A stretch of 64,000 bases of DNA from Enoplolaimus lenunculus. Its lineage: Eukaryota; Nematoda; Enoplea; Enoplida; Thoracostomopsidae. The translations under genes were made by a program, and so were the position numbers. The first letter of the stretch is position 1, and every line of letters starts with the position of its first letter. The notes under the pieces are model-generated. The model made no database searches and was not told the DNA's origin. It saw only the letters and a program-made list of their open reading frames with translations. Positions 12,667 through 25,292 of this stretch are shown piece by piece. The stretch lies in contig JASANG010001666.1 in NCBI GenBank assembly GCA_030248215.1, positions 1 to 64,000 on the forward strand, written 5' to 3'.

Positions 12667-12934
12667 TTAACACTTTCTTACATGGATATTTTCAATTTCA
12701 TATGAGATGCACTTTCAAGGTAAGGTTCGATTTCCAGTCTCATGTGGGAGGCGGTTATGATGACCACTCAGCTATAGGAGCTTGACGCTGGAGCCCGAGG
12801 GGGCTCTCACGTCGTGTAGAGATTTTGCACTACACATATGTGTTAGAATTGTTAAACACTGCTCACAGTGTATGTGTTGCTCATTTATTATTTGTATTTA
12901 GTTGCTCATAGTATACTTCATGAGTCAAAGGATT
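12667..12934. mobile_element. Family A element, old copy
   Basis: TTAACACTTTCTTACATGG left; GAGTCAAAGGATTAA right. The tRNA-like B box is mutated (GGTTCGATTTCC on plus), and divergence is higher than in other copies. Confidence 0.7.
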
Positions 12935-14386
12935 AAAATAATTACGTTACCTCCATTTGACCTTCCGCGTCTCCCCAAGTGATAAATTCAAAACTAAATT
13001 TCCCATTGCGGTCGTTTTTAATTTCGCAATTGGAAAATTGGAATTCAAAACTGCTAGTCAAACTCCTAGTACGTTTTATAAAATGTTTCAATTTACCTAT
13101 TGATCAAATTTCGTGTTTTCAATTTGCCACTGCTACCCTTTTCCAAACTCAAGTTGGAAAAATGCGTTTTTGATTTCCACAAGCCGGGCACAAATTAATG
13201 TGGATGATGCATAAGTTTCACCCTGGAAATTGGCTGCAATCACACAGTTCAAAAAGATAACCGCTGAGAAACACTCATTGTTGGGGGTGCCGAACACACG
13301 TGAGGGATGTCACTTGTATTCGTCCGTGGAGGTACCTTTTGGTTGCAACCGTAACAGTATAATGCACTTATAAAACAATGCACAACATAAAAGTTGCTGT
13401 CAAAATTCAAAGCAATGTGAAAGCAGCATTACCTGATTCCAAACGAAGATGTTTGTAACATATAATGCACATAAAACAATGCACATTATAACAGTTGCTG
13501 TCAACTCGCAGTACATTCAATTATGTCTTCAGAAAGTTGACGGTTAAATATTTCAGCGCGTGTTTTAGAGATACCATGTACAGGTGAGTTTTTAAAATAG
13601 CGATATAATTAAAAATCTTCGAGTTCGAACCGTGATACTTTATTTTCATGGATGTGTGAAGCGTGATTCATGCAAAGTTTACTGATATCACGAAAACAAA
13701 AACGTGCTTCCAAATTGTATGCCAAAACAGAAATGTTTTTCCAAAGTTTTAAATAACTCGACGGGTTGAATGTTTGCTAGCCACCCAGTACCAAATATAA
13801 CACCGAGTAATAACACAATTGCAACGAACAGTTATAGTTGCCCTAATTGGGGTAGCCTGATTCGAAATTCACTGTGAAAACCGTACCTAACTTATAGCAA
13901 CAAGGGGATTCAAAAACTGAACCCACTTTTAAGAAAACGAATACTGAACTGATTTCCAATCATGGCTACCCCTCCCATGTGTCTCTACATAATTTGCATG
14001 TCTCTACTGAATGTTTATTCCATGAAACCACGCAAACGAGGCAACACCCACATCCATCCACAAACAACAACAACAATAATAAATTTCATCATCATCGTGA
14101 TGACGTACCCTAGCTATGTCGTTGTGACACAAAAACAGCCAATAAAAATAAAAAGTACTATTCAATGGCCACGCAGGGCCCAAGTTAAATTCACATTGCG
14201 GCGCAGCCGCCATAACCTATATTTTATAAGTTTCACGCATCGAAGCAACACCTAAGCCTTAACTTAAGTTCGAAGAGAGACTAGTTGAGCTAGGAGCTTC
14301 GTTAAGGTGTGGTTTTAAAGTTTGGATTCAGTTTGTGTTTTAGTTTTTAGTTTGAAATATGGTTTGAGAGTAGCACAGCCTCTTAC
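12935..14386. other. Mostly unassigned, with a local duplication
   Basis: About 13353-13407 and 13455-13504 repeat the phrase AATGCAC...ATAAAACAATGCAC...GTTGCTGTCAA. No coding signal; the frame at 13962-14255 is low complexity without a domain. Confidence 0.45.
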
Positions 14387-14728
14387 CAGGGTGCAACCGG
14401 AATTCCGGTTCCGGTAGAAAAATCCGGTATTTTTTCACCGGAATTTTCTGGTATTTTCAGTATTGAAAATTGTTCTCTTTCGGAAATTTAAGCAGAATTT
14501 TCATATTATTCTATTTTTCTTAAATTGTCCAAGCGTGTATTTTTAAATTTTTAATTTGTGCCATCCTACATAATTTACGATACGTTTCCAGCTACTACAT
14601 TTGTTTCAGGATTTTGGCATTATAAAATAGTATCAAGTATTTTTTGTTTTCTGCTTCCGGCTCCGGTTCCGGTTACGGTATTTTTTAACTTTCCGGTTCC
14701 GGTATTTTATAATTCCGGTTGCACCTGG
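14387..14728. mobile_element. hAT-like MITE with perfect 8-bp target duplication
   Basis: Ends CAGGGTGCAACCGGAATT and AATTCCGGTTGCACCTGG; CCTCTTAC directly flanks both sides (14379-14386 and 14729-14736). The interior is rich in CCGGTTCCGG. Related ends at 21952 and 55312. Confidence 0.9.
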
Positions 14729-14736
14729 CCTCTTAC

Positions 14737-15468
14737 AGAGTCTAAGTTGGAATTTCAACAAAATCGAAACTGTGCGTAGCATCTGTAAGTACGTACATTC
14801 AGTACTGTAGAGGATGTAAAAATAAAACAAAATTCCGCGTAAAACAAAGTAAAGAATGTACTGCGAAATGAGAAAAACAGATAATACAGAGATAGCTGTT
14901 GAACAGTTTGAATTTTAACCATTATATAGGGACACGGTTGTATTTCAGGCCTATGTTACGATGAGGGATGTCTCGCTATCCGGCGACAATATAAAGCAGG
15001 AGCGCACGGTGGCAAACAATTGCTAAAAACACCGCTGCATACGTATCTGTTTTATTGAAATACACTACTGTATTCGCATGTCCCGTATAGTATTTATTTG
15101 TTAACATTTGGCTACTTGACTGCAGTAGGTTGTAAGCCACTATTATGGGTGATGTTCTTTTTTCTTCGCATATTTGCTATTTCAGATTGAATCAACATAG
15201 TCAAAACATATTCCATGCTGGTCAACTTATGAAATGCGAACCTCGCATGGCGCATAAAGTTAATTAATCGCAACAGCTCAATTTACTCTGAGCTTTCCAT
15301 CGGATAACGGGTCGCTCTGAGAAGTTGTAGGAGCCCAGCCCTGTAGTTGAACACAGAAAATAACCAGGGCCAAGAAAAGACATAGCTAATAGAAGTGCAA
15401 GCTTAGGGTGATCACTATCGTCACACAGGGAGCAAGCTGAATCCCACCCGACCTCTAACTGTGGAGTT
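14737..15468. other. Unassigned stretch
   Basis: AT-rich, no repeat shared within the window and no coding signal. Confidence 0.4.
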
Positions 15469-15548
15469 CGGAATTTTTTCCGTTAGGGTCAGTAATATGT
15501 TATTCAACCGGAATTTTTTCCGTTAGGGTCAGTAATATGTTATTCAAC
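15469..15548. repeat. 40-bp perfect tandem duplication
   Basis: Two identical adjacent units beginning CGGAATTTTTTCCGTTAGGG and ending TTATTCAAC. Confidence 0.95.
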
Positions 15549-17078
15549 TTGTGTAATGCTATTTAATAAACCTAAATTGTAATTAGCCAAATTGCACTAG
15601 CAGGAGCCATACGGATGCTTATTTCGGTTATGCACAATCAAAGATAATTCTGGTACACTGTAAAATTGTTCGATTAAAATATAGCAAAGAAATTTTAGTC
15701 TTCGATCAAAGGGTGTCATGAGAGTGGATTTGCGTTCAAGCTCTTTTTATTTCCTATTTTATGTTTTGGTGTTTTTACAAACCTTTTTGTTGATAACAGT
15801 AGAAACCAACTCTGGCATTTTTATAGATCATAAAGCCAATTAAACCTAGTTCCTGGATACGCCCCGGGTTTCATGAGTGTTAATCTCACGACGCTTGCAC
15901 GACAAGGTAAAATATGCTAAAACACCGCAAAGGTCACAAGTGACCATTTTAGACGTGTTGCCGTCCTTCTGAGCCTAATACTAAATCTAACAAAAAACTT
16001 AAACTTAAGCTTGCGCGTAGTGCCCGTATTCACAAATGTCTATAGCAGCTATCATCAATTAGCGATAGATTTTCAATCTGACGAACACCTGCAATTACAA
16101 ATATTAAATTGATGCAGATGTAGGGCAAATTAAACGCAAACAATGTGTTGAATTTCGAACCTAAGTTTTGCGTTGGTTCCAAATTTACAGGACCTATCAC
16201 GACCTTGAAATATAGGTGCTTCACCTACCAGTTTATAAATCATGAAATGCCCCTGGTTTCCCAGTGAGGCCCGCCTTATTATTAACATATAACATGGGAC
16301 ACAAATGTTAAACCTGACCCATTTGGGGTTTAGTGGTAGCATGCATGTCTTAAGTTTCGATAGCCTTGGAAAGCAAACAAACCGAAAAAAAATCACTCGA
16401 TATTTGAGGCTATTTAAACTTAATAAATGATCTTTACAAACGCTATTAGCAGCGTTTTTCTTCGCTTGAACGCTATAGCAGCGGTTGTTCTAGTCGTCTT
16501 TCAGCTATTGCGCGAAGTCAATATGTTTAGGAGCCAAACATGACATAGAAGCCGAAGTCGCAACTACTGGGCTCACCGCTGTCCCCCTATACGAACAACT
16601 TCGCGTACCGCTGGCTGACAACTATTTATTTCGACAGCATTTAAAGAATTCTATGTTACGAAAATTTTCTCTTCGCACCCTGTAGAAATGTTCATTTTGT
16701 CTTGCTACTAACAAAAATGATAGTTGCAAGCCTTAGCGAAAGTATATATGTAATGTAGCGAAATTTTTTGTTTTTAACTGGTAACCTTTTTAAAAAAACC
16801 CTGAAAGTAAAGGTACATATCATTGTTTTTCAAGTACACGATTAACCTTTAAGCGATATTTTGCGGCGTTGTTAAATTATTAATAATAAAAGTTTTTGCT
16901 GGCTAAAAGCAAACTATTTATCATATATCGGTAGTTTTATGTTTGCTAAAGCTTAAAGTTTTATGTTTTTTACGGCGTGAGAGATTTGAGTATTGTTTGT
17001 TATTTTCACAGAATCTCGTTTTTAAGTTTGTGAAAACCTTGGTATTTCTATTACGCGCTTGTTGCACTATATTTTGCC
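15549..17078. other. Unassigned stretch
   Basis: AT-rich with no recognised gene. Small overlapping frames at 16030-16396 carry no domain. Confidence 0.4.
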
Positions 17079-17125
17079 CACATGAATATTTTCTATTTCA
17101 TATGCGAGATATAATTTCTAGCTAA
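17079..17125. mobile_element. Family A fragment
   Basis: CCCACATGAATATTTTCTAT and a remnant of the next bases; the tRNA-like body is absent. Confidence 0.6.
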
Positions 17126-17164
17126 CCATTTGTAACCGTATTCTCAAATGAAAGGCTTAATTAC

Positions 17165-17508
17165 CAATCTACAACGGGAGGTTTGCCTCCGTTGGCTCCG
17201 GTACAATTTTTGCCGAAGGGTTCGGCGATTTTTAGGTAGTAAAATTTTGTACAATTTTGCCAAATGTATCTGTTTAGCGCATTTCATTTTACTTTTGTCA
17301 CATTTTTCAGGAAAGAATTTCTGAAATTTCGCTGAAAATCGCGTAAAACCAAACAACTTAAACACCATATTGCAGATTTTGGCAAAAACTAACTAATTAA
17401 CAACCATCATTTTTTACTACCTAATTTCGCCTCACATCCGGTTCCGGCTAGTTTCGTTAACCTCCGGCTCCAGCTCCGCCATTGTTCACCTCCGGATGCA
17501 CTCTCTTA
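17165..17508. mobile_element. Old hAT-like element (CCGGTTCCGG family)
   Basis: Runs from ACCAATCTACAACGGGAGG to CACCTCCGGATGCACTCTC, with GCTCCGG and ATCCGGTTCCGG near the ends; resembles 54976-55312 in layout. Boundaries approximate. Confidence 0.5.
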
Positions 17509-17771
17509 ATTACATTTAAAGCTCGAACCCAAAAACGCTGATGCGTTTGGAATATTTTCTAACAGCGAACAGGAGTTGACGAATCGTTCGACGTTGCGGA
17601 TTGTGTATTATTTATTTCGCATAATTGGCAGATTGTGCTTAATTGTTGACAGCATATTCGAAAATGGAATTAACCTTAAAAGCCGAATATTTAATTGCGC
17701 AATCATTCCTGTACTTTGCAATTAATGTTTTCAAACAGAAGATTGACAACGCTAATACTTTTGCGTACAAA

Positions 17772-18043
17772 GGTACAGAAATTTCAGTGAGTTGATTTTA
17801 ACTCAGACTGCGTTGAATCACCCAATCTAAGTGAGGACGATCAGAACTCAGAATTTTGAGTTTATTCAATTCATTCTCAGTTAAGTAATCAGCTCTCCCA
17901 GGGTAGCTCAACTCAGAGTAAGAATCAACTCAACTCAGAATAAGAATTAACTCAACTCAGAGTGAATTAATGTTTTGATATTAATATGGAAATAACTAAC
18001 TTGCTAGCTGAATTGGTTAGTCAACTCACTGGAATTTACAGTG
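17772..18043. mobile_element. Family D foldback MITE
   Basis: Eroded left end (TACAGAAATTTCAGTGAG), intact right end GGAATTTACAGTG; TGAGTT/AACTCA interior. Confidence 0.8.
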
Positions 18044-18532
18044 TAGGCGAACATATTTTTTCCAGAAATGACTAAACGTTAATAAAACGGCACTTCTGTA
18101 TGTTAATATAGAATAAACCGTTGATTACCGGATATTGGAAAATGTTTCGCAAAACTTTACATGAAAGTCTACTGCAACAAAATGAATTTTTGAATACGGC
18201 GCTGAGCAACAACCCTTAATTCATGTACTAGTGAAACGCCGGCGAAATGTAAAATTTCAGAGTTGTCTAGAATTTTCTACAAACCAACCAGAATATAGTA
18301 TAGTACGGAGCCGGACGGCACTTAGATGTCATCAAAAGGTCCAACACCGTCCATACTCTTTAAATACTGGCGTACAGAGGCGTATAAAAGCTGAAATATC
18401 GGATATATATCCCCTCGAAATTTTTGAGAACGCTTGAAGAACGCACTTTTGCAGGCTGTAAAATGAGTTATAAAAACAGTGAAAATTTCTCGATACATTC
18501 ATTTGTTCGCAAAGAACTTTTATAGACATTGT

Positions 18533-18820
18533 GGCCAATGTAAAGAACAGGGACGGAACAGTAATATAAGCATATTCCTAAGCCTAAAGCCTAAAGCCTA
18601 AAACCTAAAGGCTAAGCCTAAGCCTAAGCCTAAAAGTCTAAGCGTAAAAATGAGCATATTCCGAAACCTAAGCTTAAACCTAAGCCCAAGCGTAAGAATG
18701 AGTTTGCTCCTAAGCCTAAGCCTAAGCTTAAGCCTAAGCCAAGCAAAAAATTAGTCTAAAGCTTAAACTTACTCTGTTCTAGTCCCACAGAAAAACGTAA
18801 CGCCCCTGATCTTTACATGT
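18533..18820. mobile_element. Family B MITE, minus orientation
   Basis: GGCCAATGTAAAGAACAGGG left, CCCCTGATCTTTACATG right, with an array of CCTAAG/GCCTAA hexamers. The right GGCC is lost. Confidence 0.85.
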
Positions 18821-19640
18821 AAAGACTCTGTTATCCCCTCGTGAACTGAAATTCTGACTACGTCCCTGCTGGCGTTTCGTTTAGTTTCGACATTGAATTT
18901 CATACAATACTTTCACATTTTTCAATCTAATTCACACTCTGGCAACAACACATGAAAAATTTAACAGAAGAGACCAATTTCGTCTCAGTCGGTGCGACTT
19001 TATTCGCGGTGATTTTATTGAAAAGTTCACACGATTTCGAAGAATATCACATTTCATTCCATACTTCCGCCCCATGAGAATTTTTTGCAAAACCAACTTT
19101 GTATCTCGGCCATCAAAACTCAAGCGTATGCTATGGTGGGGGTAACAAGAACAAGCGTACCATAATTTGAAAGCAAAGCATAAAATTAACTTTTACATCA
19201 TCATTCAAAAAAATTTACTGTATCTTGGAGGATAAAAATTGTTTGCTTCGATCGCGTTATTCGCTCGTAAAAGTGTATCGAAATCGAGTCCTCGGTCAAC
19301 AGCAATGAACAAAACATGGTGCGATGAAACGGAATGCGTGCTTAAAACTGTGTTTTCTAGCTCGTATTCAGGTCAGTATGCACAGAGATTAGGGAAAAAT
19401 ATCTGAAGGAGCACAAGCGAAATTGTACAGTTTTACAGGAGGGAATACGAGGTTTTAGTGGATGTTAAATTTGGTTTAGAGGGGTTGATGCTACCGTGTT
19501 TTTTGGGCAATGGGCTGGAGCGTTTTGTATAGGCTTGAACACACATCAATATTTTCAGGTCATGTTTTGCTGCCAGTTTAAAGGTTATAAAAATGTGTGA
19601 GTTTATAGGTTTCTGTAGCCGCCTACCCTGGACACCAATA
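18821..19640. other. Unassigned stretch
   Basis: No coding signal and no repeat recognised. Confidence 0.4.
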
Positions 19641-20160
19641 TCTCCCGGTCCTTTCAATAAAGTCCGAGCGAGAAGATATCTTGGGCTCGGAGTAGGTTTC
19701 GTCCAGAGTCGACAACAATTGTCAATTGCGTATCCACTAGTGCAGAAATACTTATGACGGGTCAGCCACTAACCAACGGCCTATCTAGGCGACATCGCCT
19801 GAGCACTTAGCTGAGTCGACTCAAATTTTGGAATAATACAACCAAGGTGCCTTACAACTAATATAGCATTGACAACTATCGCGGTACCGGTTGTAGTATG
19901 GTACCGACAACCAATGGCGGATCCATGGGGGTTGCCATCCCGGCCGTGCCCCCCCCCAACAGCATCTCGAAGTACCGGAGGGGAGACTGGAGGCGTTGCC
20001 GCCGCTGATCTGCGGAATCGTCGTCCGGTTAGCCCCGAGCATGTAAAGTGCGAAAGTTGAAGGCCCTAGGTCGGGAAACTCGGTCGCACCCTCGTACATG
20101 CAGATGCAGAAAGTTGTAAACTGGTAAAAAGGTGACATGCGCTTTGGAGTGATTATTCGG
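19641..20160. other. GC-richer island, unassigned
   Basis: Clearly higher GC than its surroundings. 19912-19985 contains AATGGCGGATCCATGGGGG and a C run, the half-element also seen inverted at 46800-46852. Open frames on both strands have no domain I recognise. Could be old transposon DNA. Confidence 0.4.
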
Positions 20161-20509
20161 TTGTAGTTGATGTTTAACGGCTTATAAAAGTATGTGAAAA
20201 TAGAGTGTAATATATTATAGACTTTCTAGAATGTTTAGCCCAAGCTGGATTCTGCTTGGGCAGGGCTGATTGGCCCGTTTTTGAGCCGAACCTATCAGAA
20301 GTTGATGAAATGTCTTTCTGGAAATCAGTAATTTAATACAATAGCTAGTTTGCGTTAAATAAAGTCGTTCTTATCGGTGTATTTCTAGTGGTTTAATGTT
20401 ACGATGTTATGAGTAGTATGATGGTAGTTTAAAATTTCATGTCGATGTTAATTTCGTGCATTATGGAGGTTTTATGTAGTTACTTTATTTTATATATAAC
20501 GAATTCCCG

Positions 20510-20900
20510 GCTTCGTGGAGAACCTTTTTCCCTCGGTCCCGATCCCCAACCGACTTATTTTTTTCACTATTTTGCCCGGTCTGAGTTTTTCCTCGTACCC
20601 GCGTAAGTCCACCATTTAGCCGCTTGGTCGGTCAAATCCATACGGAGTGGCAGCAAAAGGGTTTTGCCGTCCCTGATGACCATTCGTACTGGTCCCTGTC
20701 CTGTGCCGTGTTATCTGTTCTACAAGGCCGGTAGTTTCTAGGTTATAGCCGTCTGAATCTAAGGCGGTAAAGGTTAAGGCTAACCTAGTCGCGAGTGTGC
20801 ATCGCACAGGAGCTGGCAGGATTCGCGTTTGCTCTAAAGGTGTTGACTTCGGACGACGCGCTCTGAACTCGGGGGTACCTCTCGCTCGGCCGAAACTCGA
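20510..20900. other. GC-richer island, unassigned
   Basis: Starts after an AT-rich stretch with CCCGGCTTCGTGGAGAACC. A minus-strand frame (20807-20616) has no recognisable domain. Confidence 0.35.
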
Positions 20901-21951
20901 TTTTTCTAACTCCTAAGTTTAAAAGTGGCTGAGAGCGGGCAGCAAACTTTTGTACTTTAACTTTTAAAATTACACAGGGTACAAAAATATCAGCCTGAGC
21001 CAGATGTCAAGAAGTTTTGCCGGAATCGGAGGTGAAGCCAGAGGAGCGGCGAAATCAGTTGGTTGAGATACTGTTAAAATTGCTAATTTTAGCAAATATT
21101 GGCAGGGTAATAAACTTTTTGGTTTTATGCTTATTTTTACGAAATCTCGGGCAGTTTTTTGCACCAAAATGGTATCAATAGTTAAAACGAAACGCACCAA
21201 ACAAATAAGCTTTGTAACATCTAAACGTAACGATATATACCATTATAAATGCGCTTGATAATTTTTAAAATTTTACATTGGCCGGGCGGTGGCCAACGAG
21301 TAGTCGGTCGGTCATACGCCACGCTGGCGGCAGGCCGATAGGCCAGCTAAAAAAAGTGGTAACTGCACAATCCTAGTGCTAAAGCCTGTCAAGTATTATG
21401 TCATTCAAAAGGGAGGTGGGTCGGAAATACCATGCTTTATGCACAAAAAGTAGAAATCAGTAACCCCCTACTGCTTTTGGTATTGGCGCTCATAGTTCCA
21501 GCATGGACAATCATTTTATATGCGACTGAACTGCAACCATGTATATACTTCTGACAAATGCCAGAGACGAATGCAAAAGATGGCGGTGGCATGACTCTTG
21601 TATGCTTACCCCGCACGCTCAAACTTAACACATAGGCCGAGTAAATGCTAACTTATGCCTAAAGCCTAAGCCTACCACTTTGCGTAAACTTTATCTAAGA
21701 CTAGCGACAATCTTAAATTTGATGAAATTTTACAAGATCACAATGGGACTAGTCGGCCTCGATCTTTACATGGGCCAGTTTATAGAATATGATTAAATTT
21801 TCCAAGCACTTCAATTAAGCTCTATTGTATTTGTTCGACTGTTTATCAGAGAAAATGTGAAATTCAGCTTCCTGTTGTTTACAACCAGAAATATCTCATT
21901 GGAACACAACTTTTTTAGCATCACCAGACAGTGGAGCAAATGCGTATTTCG
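20901..21951. other. Mostly unassigned; old GCCGGAATCGGAGG repeat piece
   Basis: 21018-21060 (GCCGGAATCGGAGGTGAAGC) resembles the ends of the 17165-17508 element. The rest shows no signal apart from GCCTAAGCCTA near 21658. Confidence 0.4.
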
Positions 21952-22035
21952 CAGGGAGCAACCGGAAGTTCTTACAAACCGGAGCAGGAAATCACCCAAT
22001 TCTGACCGATTCAGAACCAGAGCCGGAGATGAAGC
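21952..22035. mobile_element. hAT-like MITE fragment
   Basis: CAGGGAGCAACCGGAAG left end, similar to the 14387 element; ends with CAGAGCCGGAGATGAAGC. Confidence 0.55.
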
Positions 22036-22303
22036 ATAATTAGATAATTAAAATAATGTTTATTTTACTAATTACGACAATTATCTGTAGTGTTTTGTGG
22101 ACTGAGGCAAATCACCGCTTGCGCTGTGATATTCAGCAATCCTGAAGGTCGTACATTTTATTCGACCCCGTTAAGTAATTGATCACTAAGCGACAGGAAG
22201 ATATAGGAAACTAGATGCTGGGAAGCATAGCCTTAGGCTTAGAACCATAGGTAATCTAAGTTTACGCTTACGTTTAGGGTTCGGATTAAATTTTGGCTCA
22301 GGC

Positions 22304-22576
22304 TTAACCCTTTCTCACATGAATATTTTCTATTTCCCTTGAGACCTACTTTTATGCTAGGATTGGAACTCCAGTGACTGGAGTGAGAGGCGTTTACCAT
22401 CACCACTCAGCTATAGGAGCTTGATGCTCGAGCCCGATGGGGATCTCACGTCTTGTGGTGATTTAGTACTATGTATACGTTTTGAAATTGTTAAACACGG
22501 TGCGATATATATAATATTTAACGTATATACACTGCGCTCAATTGCTTATAGGCAACTCAATGTGAGAAGGGGTTAA
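22304..22576. mobile_element. Family A element inside a TTAGGC-rich stretch
   Basis: TTAACCCTTTCTCACATG left, TGTGAGAAGGGGTTAA right. TTAGGC-type words lie on both sides (22226-22303 and 22577-22595), so it appears to have landed in an older family B-like core. Confidence 0.88.
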
Positions 22577-23018
22577 ATTTAGGCTTAGGCTAATGATTAA
22601 TTGGCAGATCCTTATAGTTAACGTAAGCTGTTTTATTTCTAGGTGAACATATGTTTAATAGCCACAGAAACCTGCTTGATTTCTATAATTAATCCCGGTA
22701 TTGTTGTTTTTTAAATGGTAATTCTTTTTAAAATATCTTTAGAACTTTTTCGTGCTGGTGATCAGAAAGTTTTTGTAAAGTTGAAATGGTTGACTTTTGT
22801 GTTATATTACTTCACATTAATTTCAAAGGTATATTGAAACTTTGCGAAATAACAAATACTAGTACACGTAGTTGCACACATGAGCAACTGGACAAAAGCT
22901 TCTCCGGCCCTAGGCTAAAATGTTGCATGGTCCCTTCATATTAAGTGACATTAAAAAGCTGCTTTTTGAAAAGTTGTAGTGCTTTGCAGATATGTAGACA
23001 CATCCGAAACGATAGCTA

Positions 23019-23116
23019 TATGGTATACGCCTCCCACTCCAGTCACTGGAGTTCAAATCCTAGCATAAAAGTAGGTCTCAGGAGAAATAGAAAATATTCA
23101 TGTGAGAAAAGGTTAA
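23019..23116. mobile_element. Family A element, truncated, opposite orientation
   Basis: Keeps part of the tRNA-like body (GGAGTTCAAATCCTAGC) and the end CATGTGAGAAAAGGTTAA. Confidence 0.8.
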
Positions 23117-23860
23117 TTTTCATGCGTAACGTAAACAAATATTTGTTGGAACATTGCCCAAAATACGTATGTGAGGCGTTACAGTTTTAATATTACAAAT
23201 ATATGAATATATATTATATATATTTATGTACTATACATGCATATCTATATATTAAACCTGGACCCCCGTATACGTAAAGCAACGTTTCAGCTAACTGCAT
23301 GTATTATTTTGTAAACAAAAGATGCATGCAAATTAAATTTAACCTGTAAATTCTGAATTAAACGTTCGTCTGTTTACAACAACATGGATATGCCAATATA
23401 GCATTCTTTATCTTAGAAAACGTTGCAAAAGAGGTTCTGTGTGGTGTCATTTTTATCAGGAATAAATTGGTTGTGTAATTTTCTCATAGTCAGGAAATGA
23501 ACAGAGCATATTTGGCCATGCATAACCGGGAACTGCTGAAACTAACGTGGAAAACCACGGCCAAGAAGTACTACTGCAAATATCTATTTTAACATTTCCA
23601 TGATTTATTTCGGTAAAACTTATCCCAGGCATTTTCTTACTTCGGTTTAGTAATCCGTTTTCTATTTTTTTTTGCTTCGCAGTGCTTCGATTGGGTAAAA
23701 TGTTTTCAGAGTTTGCTGTAAATGTTTCGGTAATGTTTGCTTACTGCGGGGCCGCCAGGGACTTGCAGGGTGGCAACCCCTCACCCAGCTTAGTGTCGTT
23801 TATAATCGCGCAGTGTTTATTTTTCGCAAATTCTTTCGCCATAATACTAACTTATTAAAT

Positions 23861-24197
23861 AGTGGTCAAACTGCCGTAAAATTAGCATTACGCGTCAGGG
23901 CCCATGTAAAGATCAGGGGCGGAACGTTTTTCTGCGGGACTGCAATAGAGTAAGCTTAAGCTTTAGACTAATTTATTTGCCTGGCTTAGGCTTAGGCTTA
24001 GGCTTAGGAATATGTTTATTCTTACGCGTAGGTTTAGTTTAGGCTTAGGCTTAGGAATATGCTCATTTTTACGCGTAGGTTTAGGCTTAGGCTTAGGCTT
24101 AGGCTAAGGAATATGCATATGATAGTGTGCCGCCCCTGTTCTTTACATTGGCCCGCGAGTGGTCAAATTGCCATAAAATTAGCATTACGCGTGAGGG
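23861..24197. repeat. ~40-bp direct repeats flanking a family B MITE
   Basis: AGTGGTCAAACTGCCGTAAA and ATTAGCATTACGCGTCAGGG on the left recur on the right (24158-24197) with three or four changes. Much longer than an 8-bp target duplication. Confidence 0.85.
23899..24153. mobile_element. Family B MITE (TTAGGC core)
   Basis: GGCCCATGTAAAGATCAGGG left, CGCCCCTGTTCTTTACATTG then GCC right; several TTAGGC blocks separated by GGAATATG...CTCATT spacers. Confidence 0.9.
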
Positions 24198-24517
24198 TAC
24201 CTTGGGGGTTCTATACCATGTATTAATGCTGGCATACATTATGCCATTGTATCATGTTTTGATGTGATTCCCATCCCACGTCTTAATGCCGTAGCTATGG
24301 TATAGGATGCATACACGCACATATAAGATGAGAAACTCCCTTAGGAAGAATTGCTCTTATATATATACCGAAACCCAGTGCCCTTATTAGGGGAATTGCA
24401 CGTGTGTGCAACTACGGGTTTGGGTTGCGGTATACTTTTGTTGACGTCCCGCGCCGTCCGTCACCGTGCGGTATCGTACACAAAAAATTTACGTACGATA
24501 ACGTATGGTACAAATGG

Positions 24518-24750
24518 TGACGGACGGCGTCGTACGGATGACGCATGGTGACGGACAGCGTCGTACGGATGACGCAAGGTGACGGACGGCGTCGTACGGA
24601 TGACGCATGGTGAACGGACGGCATCGCACGGATGATGCACGGTGACGGACGGCGTCGTACGGATGACGCATGGTGAACGGACGGCATCGCACGGATGATG
24701 CACGGTGACGGACGGCGTCGTACGGATGACGCACGTCGACGGACGGAGCC
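24518..24750. repeat. GC-rich minisatellite, unit about 31-32 bp
   Basis: Units GGTGACGGACGGCGTCGTAC plus GGATGACGCAT, with a variant carrying GAACGGACGGCATCGCACGG. Related to 42974-43625. Confidence 0.92.
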
Positions 24751-25074
24751 ATACGTCGAGTATAACTGAACCCTTACAAGCACATGTTTATACTTTACGA
24801 AACGTTGTTCTTACGCCTGCTATCCAAAACAAGTTCCCATTGCGTATAATGGACGCCAGAGTAACTATATTTGCCTATCCGTGTTTGATTGGACAATATA
24901 CCAGGCGTTTTGTTACTGTTTGTGTTCACTACAGGCAGTGATGAAGCGTTGACTAGCCTGTGGCGTAATTTTACTCAAATTGCTCTTTGCTATTGGACTC
25001 TTTTTCGGTTTTTAGCTACTTACTTAAAACACCCAACGGTCCTGCCTATAATCATTGGCTGATAAATTTTACGA

Positions 25075-25292
25075 CCCATGTTACTTTTAGGTGCATCCAG
25101 GTTTCGGTTCGGTCTATAACAAGGTAGGTTCAGATTCTAGATTACATTTTTGGCTTAGGCTTAGGCTTAGGCTTAGGCTTAGGAACACATTTTGCAACAC
25201 TTAGGCTTACGCTTAGGCTAAGGCTCAGGTTTAGGCTTAGGCTTAGGCTTAGAAATACGCTTATTTTACTGTTGCGCCCATTACAGTAACAT
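25075..25292. mobile_element. Family C MITE (TTAGGC core)
   Basis: GACCCATGTTACTTTTAGG left, TACAGTAACATTAGCT right; flanks AATTTTAC and AATTTTAG (7 of 8). Core has ten or so TTAGGC units and the spacer GGAACACATTTTGCAACAC. Confidence 0.75.

Noticed and set aside
19821-20138. 105-codon minus-strand frame in a GC-richer island
   Set aside because: No domain recognised; composition explained by local GC content.
23941-24120. True interstitial telomere from TTAGGC runs
   Set aside because: The runs lie within defined MITE ends and recur in many elements, so they are part of the mobile unit, not a chromosome-end remnant.
24412-24783. Repeated SSVRRRPSP-like minus-strand frames
   Set aside because: Translation of the 31-bp minisatellite.
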